Source: Hydrogenophaga borbori | GTDB taxonomy: Bacteria; Pseudomonadota; Gammaproteobacteria; Burkholderiales; Burkholderiaceae_C | NCBI RefSeq assembly: GCF_003417535.1 | Contig: NZ_QVLS01000007.1 | Coordinates: 62,001-126,000, forward strand | Length of the DNA: 64,000 bases | Direction of reading: 5' to 3' | Shown here: positions 44,586 through 52,249 of the stretch, one piece after another | Layout of the letters: each line of letters starts with the position of its first letter | How positions within the stretch are numbered: the first letter of the stretch is position 1 | Program-made: the position numbers and the translations under genes | Notes under the pieces: model-generated | Told to the model about the DNA's origin: nothing | Databases searched by the model: none | What the model saw: only the letters and a program-made list of their open reading frames with translations

Positions 44586-45755
44586 CTACCTCGTGGAGGC
44601 CGTTTCGCCCGCCGGTGGGGGTGGCGCCGCGGTCTCGCGGCGCTCGGCGCGGTCCTTCCAGCGCGCCACCCAGGCGCCTTGCGCGCGCAGCGGCCCCCAG
44701 GCGGCGATGGCGCGTTCCGTGCCGCAGGACAGCCGCGTGAGCGGTCGCTGCGCCGGCCAGTGCGGTTTCAGGGGCTGGCCCTCGAACGCGGCCAGCAGGT
44801 TGTGCGCCAGTGTGGCGCCGGCGCGCGCCGAGGTGGTGGCGGCGTCGGGGTAGGCGTGGTCGTCGCGGCGCGCGGCGGGGCCCACGGCGAAGACCTGCGC
44901 GTGGCTCGTGCTCTGTTGGAAGCGGTTCACCCGCACCTGCCCGCCCTCGGCCAGCGCGAGCGGCGTGCCGCGCAGCCAGGCGGGCGCCTGCGCGTCACCG
45001 GCCACCAGGGGCACGTCGCAGCGCAGCAGCGCGCCATTGGCCAGGCGCACGCCCTCGACCGTGATGCCCGTGCAGCGCTCGTTGAGCACGTGGATGCGCT
45101 GGCGCTTGAGCTCGCGCCGCACGCGCGAGGCCACGTCGGGCGGCAGCTCGCCGGCCAGCGCGCCGCCGTCGGTGAGCAGGGTGAGGATGCTGCCGGGCAG
45201 GCCCTCGGCGCGCAGGCGCTGGGCGGCGGCGAAGACCAGTTCGATGGCGGCCGCGCCCGAGCCGATGACGGCGATGGACAGCGGCCGCTCGCGCGCCATG
45301 TCGACCACGCGCGGCCACAGGCCCAGGAAGGCTTCGCTGGGGTAGCGCGCCAGCGCCTGCTCGCGCGCGCCGGGCAGGCGCTGCTCCAGCGCCTCGCGGT
45401 CGGTGCTGGCCGCGGTGTCCAGCGACAGCAGGTCGAAGGGCAGTTCGAGGGCGGCGCCACCGTCGGCCGGCGCGGCATGCACGCGCCGGCCCTCCAGGTC
45501 GAGCGCGAGGCAGCGCCCGGGCACCCAGCGGGCATGGGCCAGGGTGAGCAGGCCCGACAGGCCCACGCGGCAGGCGTCGGCCGTGTACCGTCCCGCGACC
45601 ACGGCCGGCACCAGGGGTTCGTGCACGGGCGCGGGGGGCGGTGCCAGCAGGGTGACCTGCAGGTCGGCCGGGTGGTGCCGCGTCAGCCGGGCCAGCACCT
45701 CGCGGTGGGCCGGGCCGGCGCCGATGAGAACGAGTCGGGTGATGCCGCTGCGCAT
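44586..45755 (-). CDS. FAD/NAD(P)-binding pyridine nucleotide-disulfide-type oxidoreductase
   Basis: A 389-residue flavoprotein related to type II NADH dehydrogenases and sulfide:quinone oxidoreductases. The N-terminal FAD motif is RLVLIGAGPAHREVLARL, a second nucleotide motif is IAVIGSGAAAIELVFAA, and the C-terminal FAD segment contains VFAVGPAARRD. There is no redox-active CxxxxC pair, so electrons probably go straight to quinone or another acceptor. It lies 34 bases downstream of the DoxX gene and is likely the last part of the buf transcript. The true substrate is unknown. Confidence 0.85.
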   Translation of the reverse strand: MRSGITRLVLIGAGPAHREVLARLTRHHPADLQVTLLAPPPAPVHEPLVPAVVAGRYTADACRVGLSGLLTLAHARWVPGRCLALDLEGRRVHAAPADGGAALELPFDLLSLDTAASTDREALEQRLPGAREQALARYPSEAFLGLWPRVVDMARERPLSIAVIGSGAAAIELVFAAAQRLRAEGLPGSILTLLTDGGALAGELPPDVASRVRRELKRQRIHVLNERCTGITVEGVRLANGALLRCDVPLVAGDAQAPAWLRGTPLALAEGGQVRVNRFQQSTSHAQVFAVGPAARRDDHAYPDAATTSARAGATLAHNLLAAFEGQPLKPHWPAQRPLTRLSCGTERAIAAWGPLRAQGAWVARWKDRAERRETAAPPPPAGETASTR

Positions 45756-45789
45756 GGGCCGCGATGGTACGGCCCCCGCGCCGGCGGGC

Positions 45790-46248
45790 TCAGCAACGCC
45801 CGTGACGCCCCAGCCAGTGGTCCAGCGACCAGCGCCCCGGCCCGAACAGCGCCAGCGCCGCCAGCAGCGCGCCCCAGGTGAGGTGCTGCTGGAAGGCCGC
45901 CGGCGCGATCTCGCTCAGGCTGAGCACCGCCACCACGTTGACGACCGACAGCCCCAGCGCGGAGAAGCGCCCGGCCAGGCCCAGGGCCAGCAGCACCGGC
46001 AGTGCCAGCTCGCCGGCCGTGCCCAGGGGCGCGGCCAGGGCCGGTGGCAGCAGGGGCACGTGGTATTCCTCGGTGAACAGCAGCAGGGTGGTGTCCCAGT
46101 CGCGCACCTTGGTCAGGCCCGAGAGGAAGAAGACCTGGGCGATGTAGAGCCGCGCCAGCAGCGCGCCCAGGGGCTGGGCGGCGTCGAGCAGACGGGCCAG
46201 GGGCCGCCAGCCGGCGGCGATGCGGTGGCTGAAGGTGTTCGTGCTCAT
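45790..46248 (-). CDS. DoxX-family membrane protein of the bufferin operon
   Basis: A 152-residue protein with four predicted membrane helices in the DoxX pattern (GALLARLYIAQVFFLSGLTKVRDW for the first). The family is related to the small subunit of thiosulfate:quinone oxidoreductase and often accompanies DUF692 and DUF2063 genes, as here. ATG 46248 overlaps the bufC stop by four bases, showing translational coupling. The role in the bufferin pathway is unknown; candidate roles include electron transfer to quinones or membrane anchoring. Confidence 0.88.
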   Translation of the reverse strand: MSTNTFSHRIAAGWRPLARLLDAAQPLGALLARLYIAQVFFLSGLTKVRDWDTTLLLFTEEYHVPLLPPALAAPLGTAGELALPVLLALGLAGRFSALGLSVVNVVAVLSLSEIAPAAFQQHLTWGALLAALALFGPGRWSLDHWLGRHGRC

Positions 46249-47033
46249 GGGTGGGCTCCGTCGGTGGTGTTGGGGCTGGGTTCGGACGCGGGCGCCACGC
46301 CCACGCACAGGCCGCTGCGCACGGCCTCGCTCAGCCAGCCGAGGGCGTCGAGAGGGGCAACCTCCAGGGCCTGCGCCAGCGTGTGGCCGGCCAGCAGCGC
46401 GGCCTCGAAACGCGCGCTGGCGGGGTCCAGGGGGGTGAGCCGCACGGCCTGGCCCTGGCGCCAGACGCGCACGTTCTCGGCCACGCCGTCGCGCAGGCGG
46501 CGGGCGGCGGTGGCGAGGTCGGGCTCGCCGTGCAGGTGGGCGTCGAGCAGGCTGAGCACGGGCCAGCGGCTCAGAACCACGGCGGTGGCGGGCGCGAACC
46601 GCAGGCGCAGGCGCTCCGGCGGTTCGCGTTCGAGCCAGGCGAAGCTGGCGGCGTCGGCGCGGGCGCCCTCGGCGCGGGTGGCGCCATGCAAGGCCCATTC
46701 GAGGCGGGCCACGTCGGGCAGGTAGGGCAGGTGGTCGAGGCCGGTCTGCTCGGCGATGAACCCGGCCAGCGTGCCACCCCATTCGCCGAGGTCGCCGCGC
46801 GTGGGCGGGTGGTGGTGCCACAGGGCGCGCGCGAGCGTGGCGAAGGCCTCTTCGCCCAGCAGCGCGGCGACCACGGGGTAGGCGTCGAGCAGGGCGCGTT
46901 CGGCGTGGGCGTGCGCGTTGGCGCGGTAGGCGCCGAGGCCGGGGCCGTGCCAGGGGGATGCGGGCCCGGGTGGGCGGGCCCGCAGCAGGGCGTCGAGCAG
47001 GCCGCGCTGCTGACGGGCGAGCCGGGCGTTCAT
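46245..47033 (-). CDS. bufC: DUF2063 protein, BufC-like partner of the DUF692 enzyme
   Basis: A 262-residue protein of the DUF2063 (putative DNA-binding domain, HvfC/BufC) type. It begins [19 protein letters not shown] and includes [29 protein letters not shown], typical of the family N-terminal helical bundle; the C-terminal half is less conserved. In described bufferin and related RiPP clusters this protein assists the DUF692 enzyme and probably binds the precursor. ATG 47033 overlaps the bufB stop by four bases, and its own stop overlaps the DoxX start. The open frame continues upstream for 54 codons, but those residues are an out-of-frame shadow of bufB. Confidence 0.88.
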   Translation of the reverse strand: MNARLARQQRGLLDALLRARPPGPASPWHGPGLGAYRANAHAHAERALLDAYPVVAALLGEEAFATLARALWHHHPPTRGDLGEWGGTLAGFIAEQTGLDHLPYLPDVARLEWALHGATRAEGARADAASFAWLEREPPERLRLRFAPATAVVLSRWPVLSLLDAHLHGEPDLATAARRLRDGVAENVRVWRQGQAVRLTPLDPASARFEAALLAGHTLAQALEVAPLDALGWLSEAVRSGLCVGVAPASEPSPNTTDGAHP

Positions 47034-47932
47034 GCGCAGGGCTCCGGGACGCGCGTGTTCAGCGCGTCGATGGCCAGGGCCCGCGCGTGGTCGGCTTCGT
47101 CCAGCAGCACCGCCAGCGCGGGCAGGTCGGTGTCCCACTCGATCAGTGTCGGCACGGCGCCGAAGCGCGCGACGGCGTGCCGGTACGCCTGCCACACCAG
47201 CGGGGACACGCGGCTGCCGTGGTCGTCGATCACCAGATCACCGCGGTCTTGGTGGCCGGCGAGGTGCAGCTCGGCCACGCAGGCGGGCGGTATCGCGTCG
47301 AGCCAGGCGCGCACGGCGGGCAGCGCGGCCTCGACGCGGCCGGCGCGCCGCCCGTTGAGTGCGTTGACGACCAGGTTGTTGACGTCCACCAGCAGCCGGC
47401 AGCCCGTGCGCCGGCTCAGGGCCGCGAGAAAGTCGGCCTCGGTCATGTCGGCCTCGGGCCAGTGCACATAGGCCGAGAGGTTCTCCACCGCGATCGGGCG
47501 GCGCAGCCGGTCCTGCACGCGCTGCACGTTGGCGCACAGCACGGCGAGCGCGGCGTGCGTGAAGGGCAGGGGCAGCAGGTCGGCGGCGTGCACGGCCCGG
47601 CCCCTCCAGGTGCCGCGCGCGAAGCTGGCGTGCTCGCTCACGAAGCGCGGTTCGGTGGCGGCCACGAGTTCGGCCAGCCGGTCCAGGTGCCAGGGGTCGA
47701 TGCCCTCGGCCGAGCCCAGCGACAGGCCCACGCCGTGCAGGCTCAGGCCGTAGGACTCGCGGGCCTTGAGAAGAGGGGCCCGCAGGGCCGCGTGGGGCGC
47801 GAAGAAGTTCTCCGCGTGCACCTCGATGAAATCGAGCGCGGGCCGCTGCTCGAGCAGCGCGCGCTGGTGCGGCGCGCGCCAGCCGATGCCCAGCGCTGGC
47901 GCGGCGGCCTCGTGTGTCGGGACGGTCGGCAT
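47030..47932 (-). CDS. bufB: DUF692/MNIO family RiPP-modifying oxidase, BufB-like
   Basis: A 300-residue TIM-barrel protein of the multinuclear non-heme iron-dependent oxidase family (DUF692, MbnB type). The metal-ligand motifs are visible in order: [12 protein letters not shown] (His66), FVSEHASFA (His101), IAVENLSAY (Glu150), [12 protein letters not shown] (Asp183), ELHLAGH (His223 and His227), IDDHGSRVS (Asp237, His238) and LIEWDTDLP (Glu265, Asp267). Such enzymes use iron and oxygen to rearrange cysteines of a precursor peptide. It lies 22 bases downstream of bufA. ATG 47932 is used. Confidence 0.92.
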   Translation of the reverse strand: MPTVPTHEAAAPALGIGWRAPHQRALLEQRPALDFIEVHAENFFAPHAALRAPLLKARESYGLSLHGVGLSLGSAEGIDPWHLDRLAELVAATEPRFVSEHASFARGTWRGRAVHAADLLPLPFTHAALAVLCANVQRVQDRLRRPIAVENLSAYVHWPEADMTEADFLAALSRRTGCRLLVDVNNLVVNALNGRRAGRVEAALPAVRAWLDAIPPACVAELHLAGHQDRGDLVIDDHGSRVSPLVWQAYRHAVARFGAVPTLIEWDTDLPALAVLLDEADHARALAIDALNTRVPEPCA

Positions 47933-47954
47933 GGCGTGCGGCGGCCTGGCGCGA

Positions 47955-48236
47955 TCAGCTCTTCATCGAGGCCTTCTTGGCCTCGTCGGCCGACAGGCCG
48001 CCCATCTGCTTGCAGGTGCCCGCGGGCACGTACTTCCAGTCGCCCTTGTCCATGTCCATCTTGGCCTGGCCCGCGCAGGAGTGCGTGCCCGCGAGATTGG
48101 CGCAGTCGTTCTGCCCGGCCTTGGCGATGCCGTAGCACTTCTCCTTGCCGCTGTTCTGCGCCAGCGCGGGGGTGGAGAGCAGGGCCAGCGACATCAGGGA
48201 GCCGGCGGCGGCGGCGAGGAATTGGCGTTGGTTCAT
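47955..48236 (-). CDS. bufA: DUF2282 bufferin-type RiPP precursor
   Basis: A 93-residue secreted small protein of the DUF2282 family. The signal peptide (residues 1-26, cleavage near ALAQ) is followed by a core with four cysteines at positions 34, 45, 54 and 75, in the contexts [25 protein letters not shown] and PAGTCKQ. This spacing is that of bufferins, copper-binding RiPPs in which the DUF692 enzyme modifies cysteines. ATG 48236 follows AGGAGTCCCTCCC. It is the first gene of the buf operon and is divergent from an ECF sigma gene. Which cysteines are modified and which metal is bound are not known for this organism. Confidence 0.9.
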   Translation of the reverse strand: MNQRQFLAAAAGSLMSLALLSTPALAQNSGKEKCYGIAKAGQNDCANLAGTHSCAGQAKMDMDKGDWKYVPAGTCKQMGGLSADEAKKASMKS

Positions 48237-48320
48237 GGGAGGGACTCCTCAAACCCAGTGCCCACCGCGCGATGGCTCGGTGCAGGCGATCTGGTGCGTG
48301 TGTGTCGCGGCGGCGCGTGG

Positions 48321-48330
48321 GTTCTTACAC
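48321..48330 (-). promoter_or_regulatory. candidate ECF-type -35 element (GTGTAAGAAC) for the buf operon
   Basis: On the minus strand GTGTAAGAAC lies about 85 bases before bufA in the divergent gap shared with the sigma gene. The GTAAGAAC core resembles -35 elements recognised by ECF sigma factors, and a CGACAC at a plausible -10 distance follows. Called from similarity and position only. Confidence 0.3.
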
Positions 48331-48377
48331 CGCCTGTCGTGGCGCGCCGCCATCGGCTTGACCTACACTGCCGCGCC

Positions 48378-48950
48378 ATGCCGTCCCCAACGTTCGAACA
48401 GGAAGTGGCCGCGTCGCGCGGCTACCTCATGAAGTTCGCGCGCCTGCAGCTGCGCAATGAGGCCTGGGCCGAAGACGCGGTGTCCGAGACCGTGCTCGCG
48501 GCCATCGCCAAGCCGCAGGCCTTCGAGCGCCGCGCGCAGCTGCGGACCTGGCTCGTGGGCATCCTCAAGCACAAGATCGTCGACGCGCTGCGCCACCAGG
48601 GGCGCGAGGTGGCGCTGGGCCAGGGCGAGGACGACCAGGCCGACCCGCTGGACCATCTGCCCTTCGACGCCGGTGGCCACTTCGCCGAGCGCCCGGCCGA
48701 CTGGGGCAACCCCGAGCAGGACCTGGGCAGCCGCCAGTTCCTGAGCGTGCTGGAGGCCTGCACCGAAAAGCTGCCCGCCGCGCAGGGGCGCCTGTTCCTG
48801 ATGCGCGAGTGGCTGGAGATGAGCAGCGAGGAGATCTGTAAGGAGCTGTCGCTCACGCCGACCAACCTGTACGTCCAGTTGCACCGGGCCCGCCTGCGCC
48901 TGCGCGAGTGCCTCGAACTCAACTGGTTCGCCCGCCGAGACGCCGCATGA
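48378..48950 (+). CDS. ECF-type sigma factor linked to the bufferin operon
   Basis: A 190-residue sigma-70 family protein. Region 2 contains KFARLQLRNEAWAEDAVSETVL and RAQLRTWLVGILKHKIVDALR, and region 4 is SSEEICKELSLTPTNLYVQLHRARLRLRE. It is divergent from bufA and overlaps its small zinc-type anti-sigma gene by four bases (ATGA). A similar grouping of an ECF sigma factor, a cysteine/histidine anti-sigma and DUF2282/DUF692 genes is known in other Proteobacteria, such as Neisseria, so this pair probably controls the buf operon in response to metal or oxidative stress. Confidence 0.9.
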   Translation: MPSPTFEQEVAASRGYLMKFARLQLRNEAWAEDAVSETVLAAIAKPQAFERRAQLRTWLVGILKHKIVDALRHQGREVALGQGEDDQADPLDHLPFDAGGHFAERPADWGNPEQDLGSRQFLSVLEACTEKLPAAQGRLFLMREWLEMSSEEICKELSLTPTNLYVQLHRARLRLRECLELNWFARRDAA

Positions 48951-49159
48951 AGCCCCTCTACCCGTTGCGCCGCACCTGCAAGCAAGCCGTCGCGCTCATG
49001 ATCGCGCGCGAGGACCGCGAGCTGCCGCGCCTGGAGCGCTGGGCCCTGCGGCTGCATCTGGCCGTGTGCAAGGCCTGCCCGAACTTCGAGCGTCAGCTGC
49101 TGACCATGCGCCAGGCCATGGGCGCCTGGCGCCACTACAGCGACGACGAGCCCCGCTGA
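48947..49159 (+). CDS. short zinc-type (zf-HC2) anti-sigma factor
   Basis: A 70-residue soluble protein with the zinc-binding anti-sigma pattern: an N-terminal cysteine (RRTCKQAVALM), then a HLAVCKACPNF segment that supplies HxxxCxxC. It has no membrane helix, unlike the anti-sigma at 21314. Zinc or a similar metal, or oxidation of the cysteines, could release the sigma factor. ATG 48947 overlaps the sigma stop. The residues upstream in the same frame are a shadow. It probably keeps the neighbouring sigma factor inactive in the resting state. Confidence 0.85.
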   Translation: MKPLYPLRRTCKQAVALMIAREDRELPRLERWALRLHLAVCKACPNFERQLLTMRQAMGAWRHYSDDEPR

Positions 49160-49340
49160 GCCGAGCCTGCGCGCTCGCGCGTTGACGCATCAACAGTTCG
49201 CCTCTCGGGCAAGCCACCCATGGCCGCCAGGTGCGCAGCAAGTTTGCGCTGCGACAAACACGCCGCCCTCTTGCGCACGACATTGCCCTCGCATGGGATC
49301 GACCCATGAGCGCTTCAACAACCACTGAAGAGGATGCGTG

Positions 49341-49754
49341 ATGAAGAAACTTTCGATGGCAGCGATGTTGGCTGCGGCCTTGCTGGGCGCGGGTGCTCAG
49401 GCCCAGGATCAGACCCGAGACCAGACCCGAGACCAGACCCGAGACCAGACGCAGGACCAGACGCGCGAGCTCTTGCGTGATCAAAACATCTACGGTTATC
49501 AGTTGATGACGCCCGCCGAGCGGGAGCAGTACCGCGCCCGGATGCGCGCCGCGCAAACCAATGAGGAGCGGGAACGCATTCGCGCGGAGAACCATGAGCG
49601 CATGGAAGCGCGGGCCCGCGAAAAAGGCGTCAATTTGCCCGATGCGCCGCCGCCCGGCCGCGGTCCGGGATCGGGTGCCGGCCCCGGCGGCGGCTCCGGT
49701 CCGGGCAGCGGAGGGGCCGGCCCCGGTGGCGGTGGATCCGGTCGCGGCCGCTGA
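49341..49754 (+). CDS. secreted protein with DQTR tandem repeats and glycine-rich tail
   Basis: A 137-residue protein of unknown function. A signal peptide (residues 1-22, cleavage near AQAQ) is followed by five copies of a four-residue DQTR repeat (fourth copy DQTQ), a charged helical part (TPAEREQYRARMRAAQTNEERERIRAENH) and a proline/glycine-rich tail from about residue 100. The helical segment resembles stretches seen in many small periplasmic proteins. An alternative GTG at 49338 would add one residue. It lies 181 bases after the anti-sigma gene and is convergent with ftsY. No function is assigned. Confidence 0.75.
   Translation: MKKLSMAAMLAAALLGAGAQAQDQTRDQTRDQTRDQTQDQTRELLRDQNIYGYQLMTPAEREQYRARMRAAQTNEERERIRAENHERMEARAREKGVNLPDAPPPGRGPGSGAGPGGGSGPGSGGAGPGGGGSGRGR
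49407..49466 (+). repeat. 12-bp in-frame tandem repeat (5 copies) encoding DQTR
   Basis: Five consecutive 12-base units with consensus GACCAGACCCGA, the first starting GATCAG and the last two altered to GACCAGACGC followed by AG and GC. The unit is a multiple of three, so copy number can change without loss of frame. Confidence 0.95.
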
Positions 49755-49769
49755 AGCCGGCTGGCGGGC

Positions 49770-50843
49770 CTAGCTCAGCAGGGCCTGCGCGTACTCGCGG
49801 GCGTCGAAGGTTTCCAGGTCCTCGAGCTTCTCGCCCACGCCGATGAAGTACACCGGCACCGGCCGCTCGCGCGCGATGGCGCAGAGCACGCCGCCTTTGG
49901 CCGTGCCATCCAGCTTGGTGATGACCAGGCCGGTGAGTTGCAGCGCCTCGTCGAAGGCCTTGACCTGCGCGAGCGCGTTCTGGCCGGTGTTGCCGTCGAT
50001 GACCAGCAGCACTTCATGGGGCCCCGTGGGGTCGGCCTTGTTCACCACGCGCTTGATCTTGCGCAGCTCCTCCATCAGGTGAAGCTGCGTGGGCAGGCGG
50101 CCGGCGGTGTCGACCAGCACCACGTCCTTGCCGCGCGCCCGGCCGGCGCTCACCGCGTCGAAGCACACGGCGGCCGGGTCGCCACCTTCCTGGGTGACGA
50201 TGTCGACGGTGTTGCGGTCGGCCCAGACCGCCAGCTGTTCGCGCGCCGCCGCGCGGAAGGTGTCGGCGGCGGCCAGCAGCACGCTCGCGCCTTCGTCGGC
50301 CAGGTGGCGCGTGAGCTTGCCGATGGAGGTGGTCTTGCCCGCGCCGTTCACGCCCGCGACCATGATCACCGTGGGCTTGTGTTCGCCGATGACCAGGGGC
50401 TTCTGCAAGGGCTTCAGCAGGTCGGCGATGGCTTCGGCCAGCAAGGCCTTCACGGCGGCGGGCTCAGTGGCCTTGGCTTCTTTCACGCGGCGGCGCAGGT
50501 CGTTCAGCAGGTGCTGCGTGGCCGACACGCCGCTGTCGGCCATGAGCAGGGCGGCCTCGAGTTCCTCGTACAGGTCCTCGTCGATGCGCGTGCCCGTGAA
50601 CACCGTGGCGATGCCGCTGCCGGTGCGCCGCAGGCCGGACTTGAGGCGGTCGAGCCAGCCCTGGCGCGGGGCCGCCGGCGCGGCCACCGGGGCGGGCAGG
50701 GGAGCGGCGACGGGCGCTGGCACCGCCACGGGCGCCGGCGCCGATGGGGGGGCCGATGCCGCTGCGGGACCGCCCACGGGGGCCTGGACGGCCGGCGCCT
50801 CCGGCGGGGGCGCGGGATTTTTTTTGCGAAAGAACGAGAACAT
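49770..50843 (-). CDS. ftsY: signal recognition particle receptor FtsY
   Basis: A 357-residue SRP GTPase with an N-terminal alanine/proline-rich linker (about residues 8-65) in place of the long acidic A domain, then the helical N domain and the G domain. P-loop GVNGAGKTTSIGKL, DTAGRLPTQ, and TKLDGTAKGG are all intact. It docks ribosome-nascent chain-SRP complexes at the membrane. MFSFFRKKN is a membrane-binding start. The gene is divergent from an M16 peptidase gene with only 29 bases between starts, so its promoter must overlap that gene or be very compact. Confidence 0.96.
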   Translation of the reverse strand: MFSFFRKKNPAPPPEAPAVQAPVGGPAAASAPPSAPAPVAVPAPVAAPLPAPVAAPAAPRQGWLDRLKSGLRRTGSGIATVFTGTRIDEDLYEELEAALLMADSGVSATQHLLNDLRRRVKEAKATEPAAVKALLAEAIADLLKPLQKPLVIGEHKPTVIMVAGVNGAGKTTSIGKLTRHLADEGASVLLAAADTFRAAAREQLAVWADRNTVDIVTQEGGDPAAVCFDAVSAGRARGKDVVLVDTAGRLPTQLHLMEELRKIKRVVNKADPTGPHEVLLVIDGNTGQNALAQVKAFDEALQLTGLVITKLDGTAKGGVLCAIARERPVPVYFIGVGEKLEDLETFDAREYAQALLS

Positions 50844-50872
50844 TTCAGAATCTCTGGAATCCTTGGGATTCT

Positions 50873-52249
50873 ATGAAACGCCTCCCGATGCTCCTGGGGC
50901 TGGTGCTGGCCGCGTCCATCGCGCGCGCGGCGCCCCCACCCAACGCCGCCCCGGCGGTCCAGCAATTCACCCTCGCCAACGGCATGTCGCTGATCGTGCG
51001 GCCCGACCACCGCGCGCCCACGGCCGTGCACATGCTGTGGGTGCGCGTGGGCGCCATGGACGAGGTCGACGGCACCTCGGGCGTGGCGCATGCGCTCGAG
51101 CACATGATGTTCAAGGGCAGCGCCACGCTCAAGCCGGGCGAGTTCTCCGAGCGCGTGGCCGCGCTGGGCGGCCAGCAGAACGCCTTCACCAGCCGCGACG
51201 CCACGGCCTACCACGAGCAGGTGCCGGCCGAGCGGCTGGAGGCGGTGATGGCGCTCAATGCCGAGCGCTTCGCCAGCAACCAGTGGCCCGACATCGAGTT
51301 CACGCGCGAGATCGAGGTGGTCAAGGAAGAGCGGCGCCAGCGCACCGAGGAGTCGCCGCGCGCGCGCCTGTTCGAGGCCTTCAATGCGATGGTCTGGCAG
51401 GCCAGTCCCTACCGCCGGCCCATCATCGGCTGGATGAGCGACATCGACGCCATGACGCCGCAGGACGTGCGCGACTTCCACCAGCGCTGGTACGTGCCGG
51501 CCAACGCGGCCGTGGTGGTGGCCGGCGACGTGGACCCGCAGCGCGTGCGCGAGATCGCCGAGCGGACCTACGGGCGCATCCCGGCGCGCGCCGTGCCCGC
51601 GCGCAAGCCGCGCACGGAACCGACGCAGCAGGGCCCGCGCCGGCTGGAGTACCGCGCCGTGGCCGACCAGGCCCTGGTGGTGCTGGCCTGGCACGCGCCG
51701 CGCTACAGCGGCAACGACGACGCGGCCAGCCGCGATGCGCTGGCGCTGGCGGTGCTGTCGGGCGTGCTCGACGGCTACAGCGGGGCGCGGCTGGAGCGCG
51801 CGCTGGTGCAGGGACAGGGCACGGGGGGGCAGCGCATCGCCGACAGCGCCAGCTCGGGCTACGGCCTGATGGGGCGCGGGCCGCAGGTGTTCACGGCCTC
51901 GGCCGTGCCGGCGCGCGGCGTCACGCCCGAGGCCGCCATGGCCGCGCTCAAGGCCGAGATTCAGCGGATCGCGCGCGAGGGCGTGAGCGAGGAAGAGCTG
52001 CAGCGCGTGAAGACGCAATGGACCGCCTCCGAGGTCTACAAGCTCGACTCGGTCTTCAGCCAGGCGCAGGAGCAGGGCAGCTACTGGGTCAACGGCCTGC
52101 CCACCGACGCGGGCGAGCGCCTGATGGCGGGCCTGCGGGCCGTGACGGCCGAGCAGGTGCGCGCGGTGGCGGGCCGCTACTTCACGGACCGCACGCTCAA
52201 CACTGGCGTGCTGGTGCCCGAGGCGCGGGCGGCGGAGGGCCGGCCATGA
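50873..52249 (+). CDS. M16 zinc peptidase, catalytic subunit
   Basis: A 458-residue insulinase-family metallopeptidase with a signal peptide (residues 1-20, ending ARA). The inverted zinc motif HxxEH is complete as HALEH (His73, Glu76, His77; context GVAHALEHMMFKG), and the substrate-binding arginine/tyrosine region appears further on. Proteins of this type are periplasmic or membrane-bound and degrade small peptides. The stop overlaps the start of the second M16 gene by four bases (ATGA), so the two products likely form a heterodimer. Biological substrate unknown. Confidence 0.93.
   Translation: MKRLPMLLGLVLAASIARAAPPPNAAPAVQQFTLANGMSLIVRPDHRAPTAVHMLWVRVGAMDEVDGTSGVAHALEHMMFKGSATLKPGEFSERVAALGGQQNAFTSRDATAYHEQVPAERLEAVMALNAERFASNQWPDIEFTREIEVVKEERRQRTEESPRARLFEAFNAMVWQASPYRRPIIGWMSDIDAMTPQDVRDFHQRWYVPANAAVVVAGDVDPQRVREIAERTYGRIPARAVPARKPRTEPTQQGPRRLEYRAVADQALVVLAWHAPRYSGNDDAASRDALALAVLSGVLDGYSGARLERALVQGQGTGGQRIADSASSGYGLMGRGPQVFTASAVPARGVTPEAAMAALKAEIQRIAREGVSEEELQRVKTQWTASEVYKLDSVFSQAQEQGSYWVNGLPTDAGERLMAGLRAVTAEQVRAVAGRYFTDRTLNTGVLVPEARAAEGRP

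Noticed and set aside
49407-49466. Tandem repeats considered as a CRISPR array or satellite
   Set aside because: Units are 12 bases with no spacers and lie in frame within a coding region, so they are a protein repeat.
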